Shown here piece after piece: positions 41,664-50,469 of a stretch of 64,000 bases of DNA. Position 1 is the stretch's first letter; each line of letters begins with the position of its first letter. Source of the DNA: an uncultured Agathobaculum sp. (GTDB lineage Bacteria; Bacillota; Clostridia; Oscillospirales; Butyricicoccaceae); NCBI GenBank assembly GCA_934504345.1, contig CAKSVR010000005.1, forward strand, positions 1 to 64,000, given 5' to 3'. The notes beneath the pieces are model-generated. The model was given only the letters and a program-made list of their open reading frames with translations, was not told the DNA's origin and made no database searches. Position numbers and translations under genes: made by a program.

Positions 41664-42587
41664 TTACTCTCCCAGCTTCACGCCGACTTCCAGACTGTGC
41701 CCTCGGAGAAAGTCGGTCGCTTTCATGCGCTTGCCGCCGACCAGCTGGATTTCCGTGAGCCGCAGAGCGCCCTCGCCGCACGCGACGGTCAGGCCCTTTT
41801 TCGGGTCGGCCTCGAGCACCGTGCCCGCCTCGCCACTGCCGGCTGCCTTTTCGGCGGCGAACACCTTCAGGCGCTCGCCCGCAAGGCTGGTCAGCGCGAT
41901 GGGCCACGGATTCAGGCCGCGGATCAGGCAGTCGATCTCGTGCGCAGACTTGCTCCAGTCGATGACCGCCATCTGCTTATCCAGCATATGGGCGTAGCAG
42001 CTCTGTGCATCGTCCTGCGGCTGCGGTGTGATGTCATTCAGTTTGACGAGCGTTTCGATCAAAAGTTCCGCACCGGCCTGTGCCAGACGGTCGAACAGCT
42101 CACCGGCGGTTTCGGTTTCGCCGACCGCGGTTTCGTACGTCAGCAGCATATCGCCGGTATCCAGACCCTCGGCCATCTGCATGGTGGTAACGCCCGCCTT
42201 TTCGTCGCCCGCGATAACGGCCCACTGGATGGGCGCGGCACCGCGCCAGCGCGGCAGCAGCGAACCGTGCACGTTGATGCAGCCGTGCGGCGGAATATCG
42301 AGCACCGCCTTGGGCAGCAGCTTGCCGTAGGCCACCACGATGATGACCTCGGGCGCCAGCGCACGCAGACGCGCCTGCTCGTCCTCATTTTTGAGCGTGT
42401 TCGGCTGAAAAACCGGGATATTGTGCGCGAGCGCCAGCGTTTTCACCGGCGGCGCGGTTAAGATCTGCTTGCGGCCCTGCGGCTTGTCCGGCTGGGTGTA
42501 CACCGCGCAGACCTCATGGCCTGCATCGATGAGCGCCTGCAAACTCGGCACGGCGAAATCCGGCGTGCCCATGAATACGATACGCAT
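41664..42587 (-). CDS. fmt: Fmt, methionyl-tRNA formyltransferase
   Basis: A 307-residue enzyme that formylates initiator Met-tRNA from 10-formyl-THF. VFMGTPDFAVPSLQALI, HGSLLPRWRGAAPIQWAV (catalytic Asn/His region) and the C-terminal GEGALRLTEIQLVGGKRM are typical. It begins at the base after the def coding end (shared base 42587), so def and fmt are coupled. Confidence 0.96.
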   Translation of the reverse strand: MRIVFMGTPDFAVPSLQALIDAGHEVCAVYTQPDKPQGRKQILTAPPVKTLALAHNIPVFQPNTLKNEDEQARLRALAPEVIIVVAYGKLLPKAVLDIPPHGCINVHGSLLPRWRGAAPIQWAVIAGDEKAGVTTMQMAEGLDTGDMLLTYETAVGETETAGELFDRLAQAGAELLIETLVKLNDITPQPQDDAQSCYAHMLDKQMAVIDWSKSAHEIDCLIRGLNPWPIALTSLAGERLKVFAAEKAAGSGEAGTVLEADPKKGLTVACGEGALRLTEIQLVGGKRMKATDFLRGHSLEVGVKLGE

Positions 42588-43078
42588 TATTCGTCCTCAC
42601 CGCCCTGCATATCCTCCGGGTCGATGTACTCCTCGACCTTTTCGGTGAACAGATGGCCGTCCAGATGCTCGGTTTCGTGGCAGAAGCACTGTGCAACGAT
42701 GCCCTCTCCCTCACGCTCGAACCAGTTGCCGTTGCGGTCCTGTGCGCGGATCTTTGCCCACGTCGGACGGGTAACATAGCCGTAAACGCCCGGCACGGAC
42801 AGGCAGCCCTCAGCGACACGCGCCGAGCCCTTCTGCTCGATGACTTCCGGATTTACCAGCTCGACCATTTCCTCGGGCTCCGTGTTCACATCCAGCAGCA
42901 CGACAACGCGGCGCAGGATGCCCACCTGCGGTGCGGCAAGGCCAACGCCGCCGGAGTTTTCCAGCGTTTCACGCATATCGTCGAGGAGCGTGTGCAGGCG
43001 GTCGTCAAACTTCTCCACCTTGCGGCTGTGCTTTAAGAGCTGCTCGTCGCCCTCGGTCAAAATCTTTCTCAGTGCCAT
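42587..43078 (-). CDS. def: Def, peptide deformylase
   Basis: A 163-residue metal hydrolase removing the N-formyl group from new proteins. All three motifs are intact: GVGLAAPQVG, EGCLSVPG and HETEHLDG (HExxH). The C-terminal acidic tail (EDMQGGEDE) is short. It is paired with fmt as in most bacteria. Confidence 0.97.
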   Translation of the reverse strand: MALRKILTEGDEQLLKHSRKVEKFDDRLHTLLDDMRETLENSGGVGLAAPQVGILRRVVVLLDVNTEPEEMVELVNPEVIEQKGSARVAEGCLSVPGVYGYVTRPTWAKIRAQDRNGNWFEREGEGIVAQCFCHETEHLDGHLFTEKVEEYIDPEDMQGGEDE

Positions 43079-43082
43079 TTGT

Positions 43083-43682
43083 TCATTCCTCCACTTGATT
43101 CAGCTTATCCATGTATTTTTGTAAACATTCCTGTATATTTTTCTCGTCCATCGCCGGGAACGGCATCACAGGCTGCGGTTTTCCGCTGCCAACGTGCTTT
43201 TCCAGCCATGCGACATCGTGCCAGCCGTCGAATTTCCAGCCGGAGTCGTGCCAGATGCCCGCATCCGTAAAGCCGAGTCTGCGCTGCATCCGAATGCTCT
43301 TTTCGTTCGGCAGGGTAACGCAGCTGTACAGATGGCGCAGGCCCTGCATCTCCAGCAGGTCGATCAGGCAGGCCAGCACGGTCGTGCCGACACCGTGCCC
43401 GTGCGTGCCCTGTGCCAGATAGATGGACAGCTCCGCATCCCAGTCGTAGGCCGCGCGTTCGCGGATGCGGTGGGCATAGGCGTAGCCCATGACAGCGCCG
43501 TCCCGCTCACAGACAAGGTACGGGAACGCCGCCGCGGTTTCGCGAATGCGGCCCGCAAAATCCGCAACGCTCGGCACATCGTACTCGAACGTTATCGTTG
43601 TGTCCGTTATGTAGGGCTTGTAGATCGCCAGCAGCGCTTCGGCATCGCTTTCCGCCGCCCTGCGAATGGTAAATTTGCTCAT
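43083..43682 (-). CDS. GNAT acetyltransferase, phosphinothricin-type
   Basis: A 199-residue GCN5-related N-acetyltransferase. The acetyl-CoA loop is QGTHGHGVGTTVLACLID; PNEKSIRMQRRLGF and the C-terminal HDSGWKFDGWHDVAWLEK match the Pat/Bar-like subfamily, which acetylates phosphinothricin-like amines or amino acids. The actual substrate is unknown. It lies between priA and def, where other Bacillota usually have none, and its upstream side is a repeat block. It may be a later insertion (inference). Confidence 0.85.
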   Translation of the reverse strand: MSKFTIRRAAESDAEALLAIYKPYITDTTITFEYDVPSVADFAGRIRETAAAFPYLVCERDGAVMGYAYAHRIRERAAYDWDAELSIYLAQGTHGHGVGTTVLACLIDLLEMQGLRHLYSCVTLPNEKSIRMQRRLGFTDAGIWHDSGWKFDGWHDVAWLEKHVGSGKPQPVMPFPAMDEKNIQECLQKYMDKLNQVEE

Positions 43683-43706
43683 TGACTATACCTTCTTTGC
43701 CGGGGT

Positions 43707-43901
43707 TCAAAAATTGAGAATTGAAAATGGAGAATTGAGAATTGTGGTATCGCGCAAAGCGCGATTTTTTATTCCGCCCGTTGGGCGGCACACATCGTCG
43801 CAGCGCGGACGGAACTCGCGCAAGGATAGCTCGTCGCAGCGCGGACGGAACTCGCGCAAGGATAGCGACATTTTCCATTCTCCATTCTCAATTTTCAATT
43901 A
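43707..43901. repeat. Heptad hairpin after priA with a 36-bp tandem inside
   Basis: On minus, purine units start about 5 nt after the priA stop (AATTGAAAATTGAGAATGG). The complementary arm is at 43707-43742. Between them lie two exact copies of a 36-bp unit (CGTCGCAGCGCGGACGGAAC and onward; about 43796-43865). A plus-strand hairpin with a T-run, ATCGCGC/GCGCGAT plus TTTTTT, lies at about 43748-43771. The block separates priA from the GNAT gene. Confidence 0.75.
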
Positions 43902-43905
43902 TTTA

Positions 43906-46356
43906 TCACATTTCGTTATTGGAATCCGCGAACACCGTAACGCCTCTGTTTTTGCTGTCGCGCATGAACTCTCTCAGCACGCCGGAAATCAGCCTGCGCC
44001 ATCTTGCACAGTCCCTTGCGCGGATGGTGAGATGGTAGCGATACCGTCCCATCACCTTGACCATCTGCGCGGCCGCCGGGCCGAGCACGGGCGCTTTTAC
44101 ATCCGCGAACTGACCCTCCATCAGGCTTTGCAGGCGCGTTTTGAGCGCCAGCAGACTGCTGAGCACCTGCTGTTCGATCTCACCGACGGCGGTTATCATG
44201 GTGATGTCGCACACCGGCGGACAGCGGAGCGCTTCGCGGGTTTCCATCTCACTCTCGTAGAATTTTTCGTAATCCTGCCGCGCGGCGGTCAAAATGACCG
44301 GATGCAGCGGGCTGTACGTCTGTATCACGGCGCGGCCGGTGTCAAATCGGCGGCCTGCGCGCCCGACCACCTGCGTGATGAGCGAAAACGTGCGCTCACG
44401 GGCGCGGTAGTCCTGTGCATACAGGCTCTGGTCGGCATCGAGCACGCCGACCAGCGTGACGTTCTCGAAATCCAGTCCCTTTGTCACCATCTGCGTGCCG
44501 ATGAGGATGTCCGCCTCGCCCTTGCCGAACCGGGTGAGCAGGCGCTCATGCGCGCCCTTGGTGTTCATGGTGTCCGCATCCATGCGGAGCACCCGCGCGG
44601 ACGGGAACCGCTCGTGCAGCTCCTCCTCCAGCTTCTGCGTGCCGGGCGTTTCGGTGAACAGGCTCGTGCTGCCGCACTGCGGGCATTTGCCGGTTATCTT
44701 GATGGAAGCGCCGCAGTAGTGGCACATCGCGCGGCCGGAAACCGAATGGTAGGTCATCGTGGTCGAGCAGGACGGGCACTCCGGCACCCAGCCGCACACG
44801 CCGCAGCCGATCACGCGGCTGTTGCCGCGCCGGTTGAGGAACAGGATAGCCTGTTTGCCCTTTTCGAGCGTGCCGATGAGCTCGCGTTCCAGATCCGGCC
44901 CGACGATGCCGCTCCGTCCCTCGCGGGCCAGTCCGCGCATATCCGCGATGATGACCTCGGGCAGTCCGGCGCCCAGAAAACGCTCTGTGAGCGTAAAGAC
45001 CGGGTATTTTCCCTGTTTCGCGCCGTAATAGGTTTCCACAGACGGCGTGGCCGAGCCGAGCACGAGCAGCGCATCCGACTGGGAAACGCGGTACTTCGCC
45101 ACATCGCGGGCATGATAGCGCGGCGACTGCTCCGAGCGGTAGGCCGCATCCTGCTCCTCGTCGATGATGATAACACCGAGGTTTTTCGCGGGCGCGAACA
45201 CCGCCGAGCGCGTACCGATGACAACGCGGGCGCGGCCGGTCTTGATCTTTTTGAAGCTGTCGTACCGCTCACCGGCGGACAGCGCGGAGTGCAGCACAGC
45301 GACCTCCTCGCCAAACCGGGCGGCAAACTGGCGCAGCAGCTGCGGTGTCAGCCCGATCTCCGGCACGAGCACGATGGCGCTCTTTCCCTGCTCCAGCGCG
45401 TGCGCGATGAGCTGGAGATACACCTGTGTCTTGCCGCTGCCCGTCACGCCGAACAGGAGCGCGGCGCGCGGCGCGTTCTCGTCCAGCAGAGCGGCCATGC
45501 CGTCATACGCCTGCTGCTGTGCGGCAGAGAGCACGGGCGCAGCGGCACGCGGCACCTCGGAGAAGTCCGGCGCGCGCAGCACCTCCTCGTATTCCGCGCG
45601 GAGGATGCCCTTTTTCACCATGTCGCGCAGCGCGGCATCGCTCACGCCGGTCATGTAGCCAAGCTCCTTCTGGCTCATCGCGCCGCCGTCCGCCAGCAGC
45701 GAGATCACATCCAGACGAGCCGGGCTCCTCCGGCTGACGCGCGACATCGCCTCGGACTTTTCCATAGCCAGACGGAGCATTTTCTCGGTCTTATCGCCGG
45801 TTTTCTGCACGGTATTGCTGTGATAAACGAGAATCCCCTCTCCTGCCAGCGCATCCAGCGTCTGGCCTGCGCCTTTGCCGAGGCGTTCGCGTATCTCGGC
45901 GGCTGACAGGGTCTGTCCGGCCTGCTCGAACAGCGCGAGCACCTCACCGGCCTCGCCGTCACGGCGGTGCAGAGCCGATACATCCGCATCGGCGGCCAGC
46001 GTGTAGGTTTCGTTCCGCTTGAACCACAATCCGGCGGGCAGCATGGCGTGTACGCAGTCGAAGTAAGTGCAGTACAGCCTTTCGCGCATCCATGCGGCGA
46101 GCCTCAGCTGCTCGGCGGTCAGAACGGGCGTGTCGTCCAGCACCTCGACGATGGGCTTGAGCTTGAACTCGCCCGCATCCTCGCGGAACGCCAGCACGAC
46201 CGCTTCCGCCCGTTTATTGCCAAAGCCGAACGGCACGAGAACACGGGTGCCGATCTGCACCTGTTCCCGCAGCTCGTCCGGCACACGGTAAGAGTATAGC
46301 TTGTCGATGGCATAGGTCGCTGCATCCACAGCGACTGCACAGATTTTTTTCGCCAT
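43906..46356 (-). CDS. priA: PriA, primosomal replication-restart helicase
   Basis: An 816-residue helicase that reloads the replisome at stalled forks. N-terminal DNA-binding part, then Walker A GVTGSGKTQVYL, the DExx box IIDEEQDAAY, and eight zinc cysteines (CGVCGWVPECPSC and CHYCGAS/CPQCGS). C-terminal helicase motifs include LIGTQMVTKGLDFENVTL and TQVVGRAGR. ATG 46356 is used; the frame opens slightly earlier. Its position after coaBC is conserved. Confidence 0.95.
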   Translation of the reverse strand: MAKKICAVAVDAATYAIDKLYSYRVPDELREQVQIGTRVLVPFGFGNKRAEAVVLAFREDAGEFKLKPIVEVLDDTPVLTAEQLRLAAWMRERLYCTYFDCVHAMLPAGLWFKRNETYTLAADADVSALHRRDGEAGEVLALFEQAGQTLSAAEIRERLGKGAGQTLDALAGEGILVYHSNTVQKTGDKTEKMLRLAMEKSEAMSRVSRRSPARLDVISLLADGGAMSQKELGYMTGVSDAALRDMVKKGILRAEYEEVLRAPDFSEVPRAAAPVLSAAQQQAYDGMAALLDENAPRAALLFGVTGSGKTQVYLQLIAHALEQGKSAIVLVPEIGLTPQLLRQFAARFGEEVAVLHSALSAGERYDSFKKIKTGRARVVIGTRSAVFAPAKNLGVIIIDEEQDAAYRSEQSPRYHARDVAKYRVSQSDALLVLGSATPSVETYYGAKQGKYPVFTLTERFLGAGLPEVIIADMRGLAREGRSGIVGPDLERELIGTLEKGKQAILFLNRRGNSRVIGCGVCGWVPECPSCSTTMTYHSVSGRAMCHYCGASIKITGKCPQCGSTSLFTETPGTQKLEEELHERFPSARVLRMDADTMNTKGAHERLLTRFGKGEADILIGTQMVTKGLDFENVTLVGVLDADQSLYAQDYRARERTFSLITQVVGRAGRRFDTGRAVIQTYSPLHPVILTAARQDYEKFYESEMETREALRCPPVCDITMITAVGEIEQQVLSSLLALKTRLQSLMEGQFADVKAPVLGPAAAQMVKVMGRYRYHLTIRARDCARWRRLISGVLREFMRDSKNRGVTVFADSNNEM

Positions 46357-46406
46357 GGAACGCACCAACCTTTCGCTTCTTCTTTTATCGTCGCTTGCAG
46401 TTTATC

Positions 46407-46486
46407 GTAGGGCGCGACGACTCGGCGCGCCGCTGTCAATCGGTGCATACCGTTCCATACGGCGTGCCGGGGTCGTCACGCCCTAC
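46407..46486. repeat. CCGTAGGG hairpin element between coaBC and priA
   Basis: An 80-bp copy: GTAGGGCGCGACGACTCGG, GGCGCGCC arm, core CAATCGGTGCATACCGTTCC, an arm with GGCGTGCC and GTCACGCCCTAC. It lies in the conserved gene run, with a heptad array (46529-46565) on the coaBC side. Confidence 0.75.
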
Positions 46487-46528
46487 GGCATTGTTTTCAT
46501 CGGTTGCGGATAAACGGAAAACATGACG

Positions 46529-46565
46529 TTAATTCTCTATTTTCCGTTCTCAATTCTCAATTATT
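46529..46565 (-). repeat. Purine heptad array at the coaBC stop
   Basis: On minus, the coaBC stop TGA is part of AATAATTGAGAATTGAGAAC, followed by GGAAAATAGAGAATTAACG. Only one arm is clear here. Confidence 0.65.
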
Positions 46566-47753
46566 CATCCCGAGCAGTCGGTCAAGAATCAGGTCGGCCA
46601 GCGCCTCTTTGCTCATCATCGGCGGGGTTTCCCGATGTCCGTCCCTGAAGAGCAGCGTTGCCACATTGGTATCCGTGCCGAAGCCTGCGCCTTTATCGCG
46701 CAGCGAGTTCGCCACGAGCATATCGCAGTTCTTGCGGCGCAGCTTGCTTTCGGCGTTGTCGAGCAGGTTCTGCGTTTCCATCGCGAAGCCGCAGAGCAGC
46801 TGGCCGGGTCTTTTCTCCTTGCCGAGCGCGGCGAGGATGTCCGGGTTGCGGGTCAGCTCGATGTTCATTTCGCCGTCGCCCTTTTTGAGCTTTTCATCGG
46901 CGGTCTGCGCCGGGCGGTAATCACCGACGGCGGCGGCCTTGATGATGAAATCCTGCTCCGGTGCGCGGCTCGTTACGGCCTCGTACATATCACGGGCGGA
47001 AACGATGTCCACGCGCGTTACGCCGTGCGGCGCGGCGAGTGCGGTCGGGCCGGAAACGAGCGTTGCCTCTGCGCCGCGCATGGCCGCGCGGGCGGCGATG
47101 GCATAGCCCATCTTGCCGGTCGAGTGATTGGACAGGAAGCGCACCGGGTCCATGGCCTCCTGTGTCGGGCCGGCGGTGACAAGAACGTGTCTGCCTGCCA
47201 GATCCTGCTCAGTCAGCGCCTTTTCGATGCCCCAGAGGAGCGTGGGCGTGTCCGGCAGCTTGCCGCGGCCGCTGTCGCCGCAGGCGAGGTGGCCTGCATC
47301 CGGCTCGATGATATGGAAGCCGCGCTTTCGGAGCGTGGCGAGGTTTTCCTGTGTCACCGGATTGTCGTACATTCCGGTGTTCATCGCGGGCGCGATGACA
47401 ACGGGCGCCTTGGTGGCGAGCAGTGTCGTCGTCACCATATCGTCCGCGATGCCGTGCGCGGCCTTGGCGATGACATTGGCCGTCGCGGGTGCGATCACGA
47501 ACACATCAGCGGCCTTGGCCAGCGAGATATGCTCGACCTCCCACGGAAAGCTGCGGTCGAACGTATCCACGACCGTGCGGCTGCCGGAGAGCGTTTCGAA
47601 TGTCATCGGCGCGATGAACTGCGCGGCGGATTCGGTCATGAGCACATGAACGCTCGCGCCGTTCTGATGCAGTTTGCTCGTCAGATCGGCGGCTTTATAG
47701 GCCGCGATGCCGCCTGTTACGCACAGAACGACCGTTTTCCCTGCAAAACGCAT
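46557..47753 (-). CDS. coaBC: CoaBC, phosphopantothenoylcysteine synthetase/decarboxylase
   Basis: A 398-residue bifunctional enzyme of coenzyme A synthesis. The N-terminal flavin decarboxylase CoaC has VTGGIAAYKAADLTSKL and PAMNTGMYDNPVTQENL. The C-terminal CTP-dependent synthetase CoaB has RFLSNHSTGKMGYAIA and KKGDGEMNIELTRNPDIL. It begins 3 bp after rpoZ. The stop codon is inside a heptad repeat array. Confidence 0.95.
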   Translation of the reverse strand: MRFAGKTVVLCVTGGIAAYKAADLTSKLHQNGASVHVLMTESAAQFIAPMTFETLSGSRTVVDTFDRSFPWEVEHISLAKAADVFVIAPATANVIAKAAHGIADDMVTTTLLATKAPVVIAPAMNTGMYDNPVTQENLATLRKRGFHIIEPDAGHLACGDSGRGKLPDTPTLLWGIEKALTEQDLAGRHVLVTAGPTQEAMDPVRFLSNHSTGKMGYAIAARAAMRGAEATLVSGPTALAAPHGVTRVDIVSARDMYEAVTSRAPEQDFIIKAAAVGDYRPAQTADEKLKKGDGEMNIELTRNPDILAALGKEKRPGQLLCGFAMETQNLLDNAESKLRRKNCDMLVANSLRDKGAGFGTDTNVATLLFRDGHRETPPMMSKEALADLILDRLLGMNN

Positions 47754-47756
47754 GGT

Positions 47757-48152
47757 TTAGAGGTCCTCCTCCGGGATGTCGCCGTCGCTCAGAGAGCCGT
47801 CGTCGAACTCGTTCAGGCGGCGGACACTCTCTCTGTCGTCCTCGTCCTCGTCATCCTCGTCCTCGGTGTGCTCCTCGTCCTCGTCCAGATCGATGGTATC
47901 ATCCACATCGACCATGGCAGCGGCGATGGCGTTGTTCTGCGGGATGGCAGTTTCTACGCGCGGGCCCGGACGGTAAACGATCTCACCGGCTGCGATCTCG
48001 TCGAGCGCCAGCTTGACAGCCTTGTCCGGCAGCTCCTCGCCCTTGGCCTCCGCCTCATCGGCAATATCGCGGGCGCGCTGTGCGGCCAGATTGACCAGCA
48101 GATAGCGGTTGCCTACACGTTTCATCAGTTCCTGCATCGAAGGGTTCAGCAT
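47757..48152 (-). CDS. rpoZ: RpoZ, RNA polymerase omega subunit with acidic tail
   Basis: A 131-residue omega subunit that helps RNA polymerase assembly. The conserved core is MLNPSMQELMKRVGNRYLLV with NLAAQRARDIADEA and LALDEIAAGEIVY (to about residue 62). The remaining half is very acidic (DEDEEHTEDEDDEDEDD at about 94-110), longer than the 60-90 residues common for omega. The gmk-rpoZ-coaBC order supports the call. Confidence 0.92.
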   Translation of the reverse strand: MLNPSMQELMKRVGNRYLLVNLAAQRARDIADEAEAKGEELPDKAVKLALDEIAAGEIVYRPGPRVETAIPQNNAIAAAMVDVDDTIDLDEDEEHTEDEDDEDEDDRESVRRLNEFDDGSLSDGDIPEEDL

Positions 48153-48221
48153 AGTAATCAGTTCTCCTTATTTACCAGATATGGTTTTATTTTATGAAAG
48201 TTTCTGTTTATATCATGTCGC

Positions 48222-48779
48222 TTATCGACGCTTGGCGAGAATGCCGTGCAGTTCTTCCACTGCACGCTCCACCGTGTCGTTAACGACCACATAATCGAAT
48301 TTATCCTGCTGGGCAAGCTCGCCCTTGGCGGTTTCGAGGCGCTTCTGCACCTTGGCCTCGTCCTCGGTGCCGCGGCCGCGCAGACGGTTCGCCAGCTCCT
48401 CGAACGACGGCGGCGCGATGAACACCATCACGGCATCCGGGCGCTTCTCGTGCACCTGCATCGCGCCCTGCACCTCGATCTCGAGGATCACGTCAAAGCC
48501 GGCCTCCAGCTTTTCGTTCACCGGCGCTTCGAGCGTGCCGTAGTAGTTATCGACGTACTTTGCGTGCTCCAAAAAGGCGTTTTCTTCAATTTTCTTCTCA
48601 AAATCCTCTTTCGTGAGGAAATAATACTGCACGCCGTCCTTTTCGCCCGGACGGGGTGCGCGCGTGGTGGCGGAGATGGAGAAGAACAGCTTCTCATCCT
48701 CGCTCAGCAGCTTCGACAGCACCGTGCCCTTGCCTGCACCGGACGGGCCGGTGAATACATACAGTGTTCCCTTACGCAT
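48222..48779 (-). CDS. gmk: Gmk, guanylate kinase
   Basis: A 185-residue P-loop kinase that converts GMP to GDP. P-loop GPSGAGKGTVLSKLL, the GMP-binding TTRAPRPGEKDGVQYYF and the late Asn/Asp region VVVNDTVERAVEEL are present. It overlaps remA by 8 bp. Order remA-gmk-rpoZ is standard in Bacillota. Confidence 0.97.
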   Translation of the reverse strand: MRKGTLYVFTGPSGAGKGTVLSKLLSEDEKLFFSISATTRAPRPGEKDGVQYYFLTKEDFEKKIEENAFLEHAKYVDNYYGTLEAPVNEKLEAGFDVILEIEVQGAMQVHEKRPDAVMVFIAPPSFEELANRLRGRGTEDEAKVQKRLETAKGELAQQDKFDYVVVNDTVERAVEELHGILAKRR

Positions 48780-49035
48780 CTTCTGGTTCTCCTTCCTCGG
48801 CTTCGCCCGCGAAGCGCGCCGCGACCGTTTCGGGCTGCAAAGCGCTCAGCACCACATGGTCGCTGTCCATGATGAGCACGGCGCGGGTGCGGCGGCCGTA
48901 GGTGCCGTCCACCACCATGCCGCGGTCGCGTGCCTCCTGCACGGTGCGCTTGACCGGCGCGGATTCCGGGCTGACGATGGCGATCAGCCGCGACGAGGCG
49001 ACCATATTGCCAAAACCGATATTGATGAGCTTCAT
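48772..49035 (-). CDS. remA: RemA/DUF370 family regulator
   Basis: An 87-residue DUF370 protein. MKLINIGFGNMVASSRLIAI and SPESAPVKRTVQEARDRGMV match RemA, a DNA-binding activator of biofilm matrix genes in Bacillus. The acidic tail EAEEGEPEDA is non-conserved. It lies between yicC and gmk, as usual. The exact regulon here is unknown. Confidence 0.92.
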   Translation of the reverse strand: MKLINIGFGNMVASSRLIAIVSPESAPVKRTVQEARDRGMVVDGTYGRRTRAVLIMDSDHVVLSALQPETVAARFAGEAEEGEPEDA

Positions 49036-49067
49036 CGCTGACCTCTCCCCTTTGTTCTATTCGAAAA

Positions 49068-49943
49068 TTACTCGATATTCTGGATCTGTTCGCGGATTTT
49101 TTCGATCTCGCTCTTGATGTTCACGACTGTCTGCGCCATAGACACATCGTTGGCCTTGGAGCCGATGGTGTTGGCCTCGCGGTTCATCTCCTGCACGAGG
49201 AAATCCAGCTTGCGGCCGATGGGCTTTGCCTCGTTCAGCATCCCGTCGAGCTGCTGCAGATGGCTCCGCAGACGCACGGTTTCCTCATCCACGGCGGTCT
49301 TGTCCGCGTAGATGGCGGCCTCGGTGACGATGCGGGTCTCATCGATGGATGTATCCGCCAGCACCTCCTGCATACGCGCCAGCAGCTTCTCGCGGTACTC
49401 GCGCACGCGCTCGGGCGAACGCTTTTCGACCTCGCCGACCATGCGCTCGATCTCGGAAGCGCGGTTTCGCACATCCTCCGCGAGCTTTATGCCCTCACGG
49501 GCGCGCATCTCGTCAAAGCTGTCGCACGCCTCGGTGAATACGGTCAGCACATCGCGGGTCATCTCGTCCGCATCCTGCTCCACGCGCTCGGAGCCGAGCA
49601 CATCGGGCAGCTTGGCGAGGCTCATCACGCTCACATCGTCGCGCAGACCGTATTTGTCAGCCAGCTCGTGCAGAGCGGCCAGATAATGCTCGGCCAGTGC
49701 ATGATTGACCGTGACGGCGATGTCGCCGCCTTCCTGTGTTTCCACGCTGATGTACACTTCCACCTTGCCGCGCGCGATGCGGGCCGCTGCGGCCTTTTTC
49801 ACGGCATCATCCAGAAAACCGTACTGGCGCGGCGCCTTTACCGTGCAGTCCAGATAGCGGTGGTTGACAGCGCGCAGCTCCGCGGTGATCGTTCTGCCGT
49901 GCAGCTCCTGCTTTGCGCGGCCGTAGCCGGTCATACTCTTCAT
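49068..49943 (-). CDS. YicC family protein, putative endoribonuclease
   Basis: A 291-residue YicC/YloC protein. MKSMTGYGRAKQELHGRTIT at the start and the C-terminal LDFLVQEMNREANTIGSKAND with HLQQLDGML are signatures. Family members have been linked to RNA cleavage and stationary-phase fitness. It begins the conserved yicC-remA-gmk-rpoZ block. Confidence 0.94.
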   Translation of the reverse strand: MKSMTGYGRAKQELHGRTITAELRAVNHRYLDCTVKAPRQYGFLDDAVKKAAAARIARGKVEVYISVETQEGGDIAVTVNHALAEHYLAALHELADKYGLRDDVSVMSLAKLPDVLGSERVEQDADEMTRDVLTVFTEACDSFDEMRAREGIKLAEDVRNRASEIERMVGEVEKRSPERVREYREKLLARMQEVLADTSIDETRIVTEAAIYADKTAVDEETVRLRSHLQQLDGMLNEAKPIGRKLDFLVQEMNREANTIGSKANDVSMAQTVVNIKSEIEKIREQIQNIE

Positions 49944-49961
49944 ATTTTTTCTTCCCCTTTG

Positions 49962-50468
49962 TTATTCGGGCGGCAGCGTGCGGCGCAGCAGCGCGATCAG
50001 CCGCGACAGCCCGAGATCATATACAATAAAGCCGATATTGGCCGCAAACCACAGTCCGGCCAGCCGGAACAGCCCCGACATTTCCAGTTGCGGGAACAGC
50101 CCGAGGCGCACAAGGACACAGCCGAGCACCAGCACGATGTTCCAGTACGCCAGCTTGCCGGACAGCTGCGCGGGCCGCGGCACGCGGCACTCGATGCCGT
50201 ATTTGACGATGGGATACAGGCCGAACACCAGCACATAAGCCGCCGCTGTCACCTTGCGCGGCGTGAGCAGCAGCCCGAGCACCGAGGCGGTGATATACAG
50301 CAGCACCGCTGTTTTCACGCGGGCGCGGCGCAGCAGCGGTATCGCCGAAGCGACACCCGCCATCAGGCAGGCCGCCGGGCCGATCTGCGGCAGCGCACCG
50401 CCGAGATACAGCAGCGCCGTAGCCGCCGCCGCCAGCAGGCCGCCGCGTGCGAGGTCGCGCGTGCTCAT
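49962..50468 (-). CDS. Hypothetical membrane protein
   Basis: A 168-residue protein with about five to six hydrophobic segments, for instance GGLLAAAATALLYLGGALP and AAYVLVFGLYPIVKYGIECR. I do not recognise a named family; the pattern slightly recalls small ECF/YybS-like membrane proteins. It starts 1 bp after the DnaJ-like gene and is 18 bp from yicC, so it is part of the operon. The codon usage looks like its neighbours. Confidence 0.75.
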   Translation of the reverse strand: MSTRDLARGGLLAAAATALLYLGGALPQIGPAACLMAGVASAIPLLRRARVKTAVLLYITASVLGLLLTPRKVTAAAYVLVFGLYPIVKYGIECRVPRPAQLSGKLAYWNIVLVLGCVLVRLGLFPQLEMSGLFRLAGLWFAANIGFIVYDLGLSRLIALLRRTLPPE

Positions 50469-50469
50469 A

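Noticed and set aside
43796..43865. 36-bp tandem as a CRISPR fragment
   Set aside because: Two directly abutting copies with no spacer between them and no cas genes.
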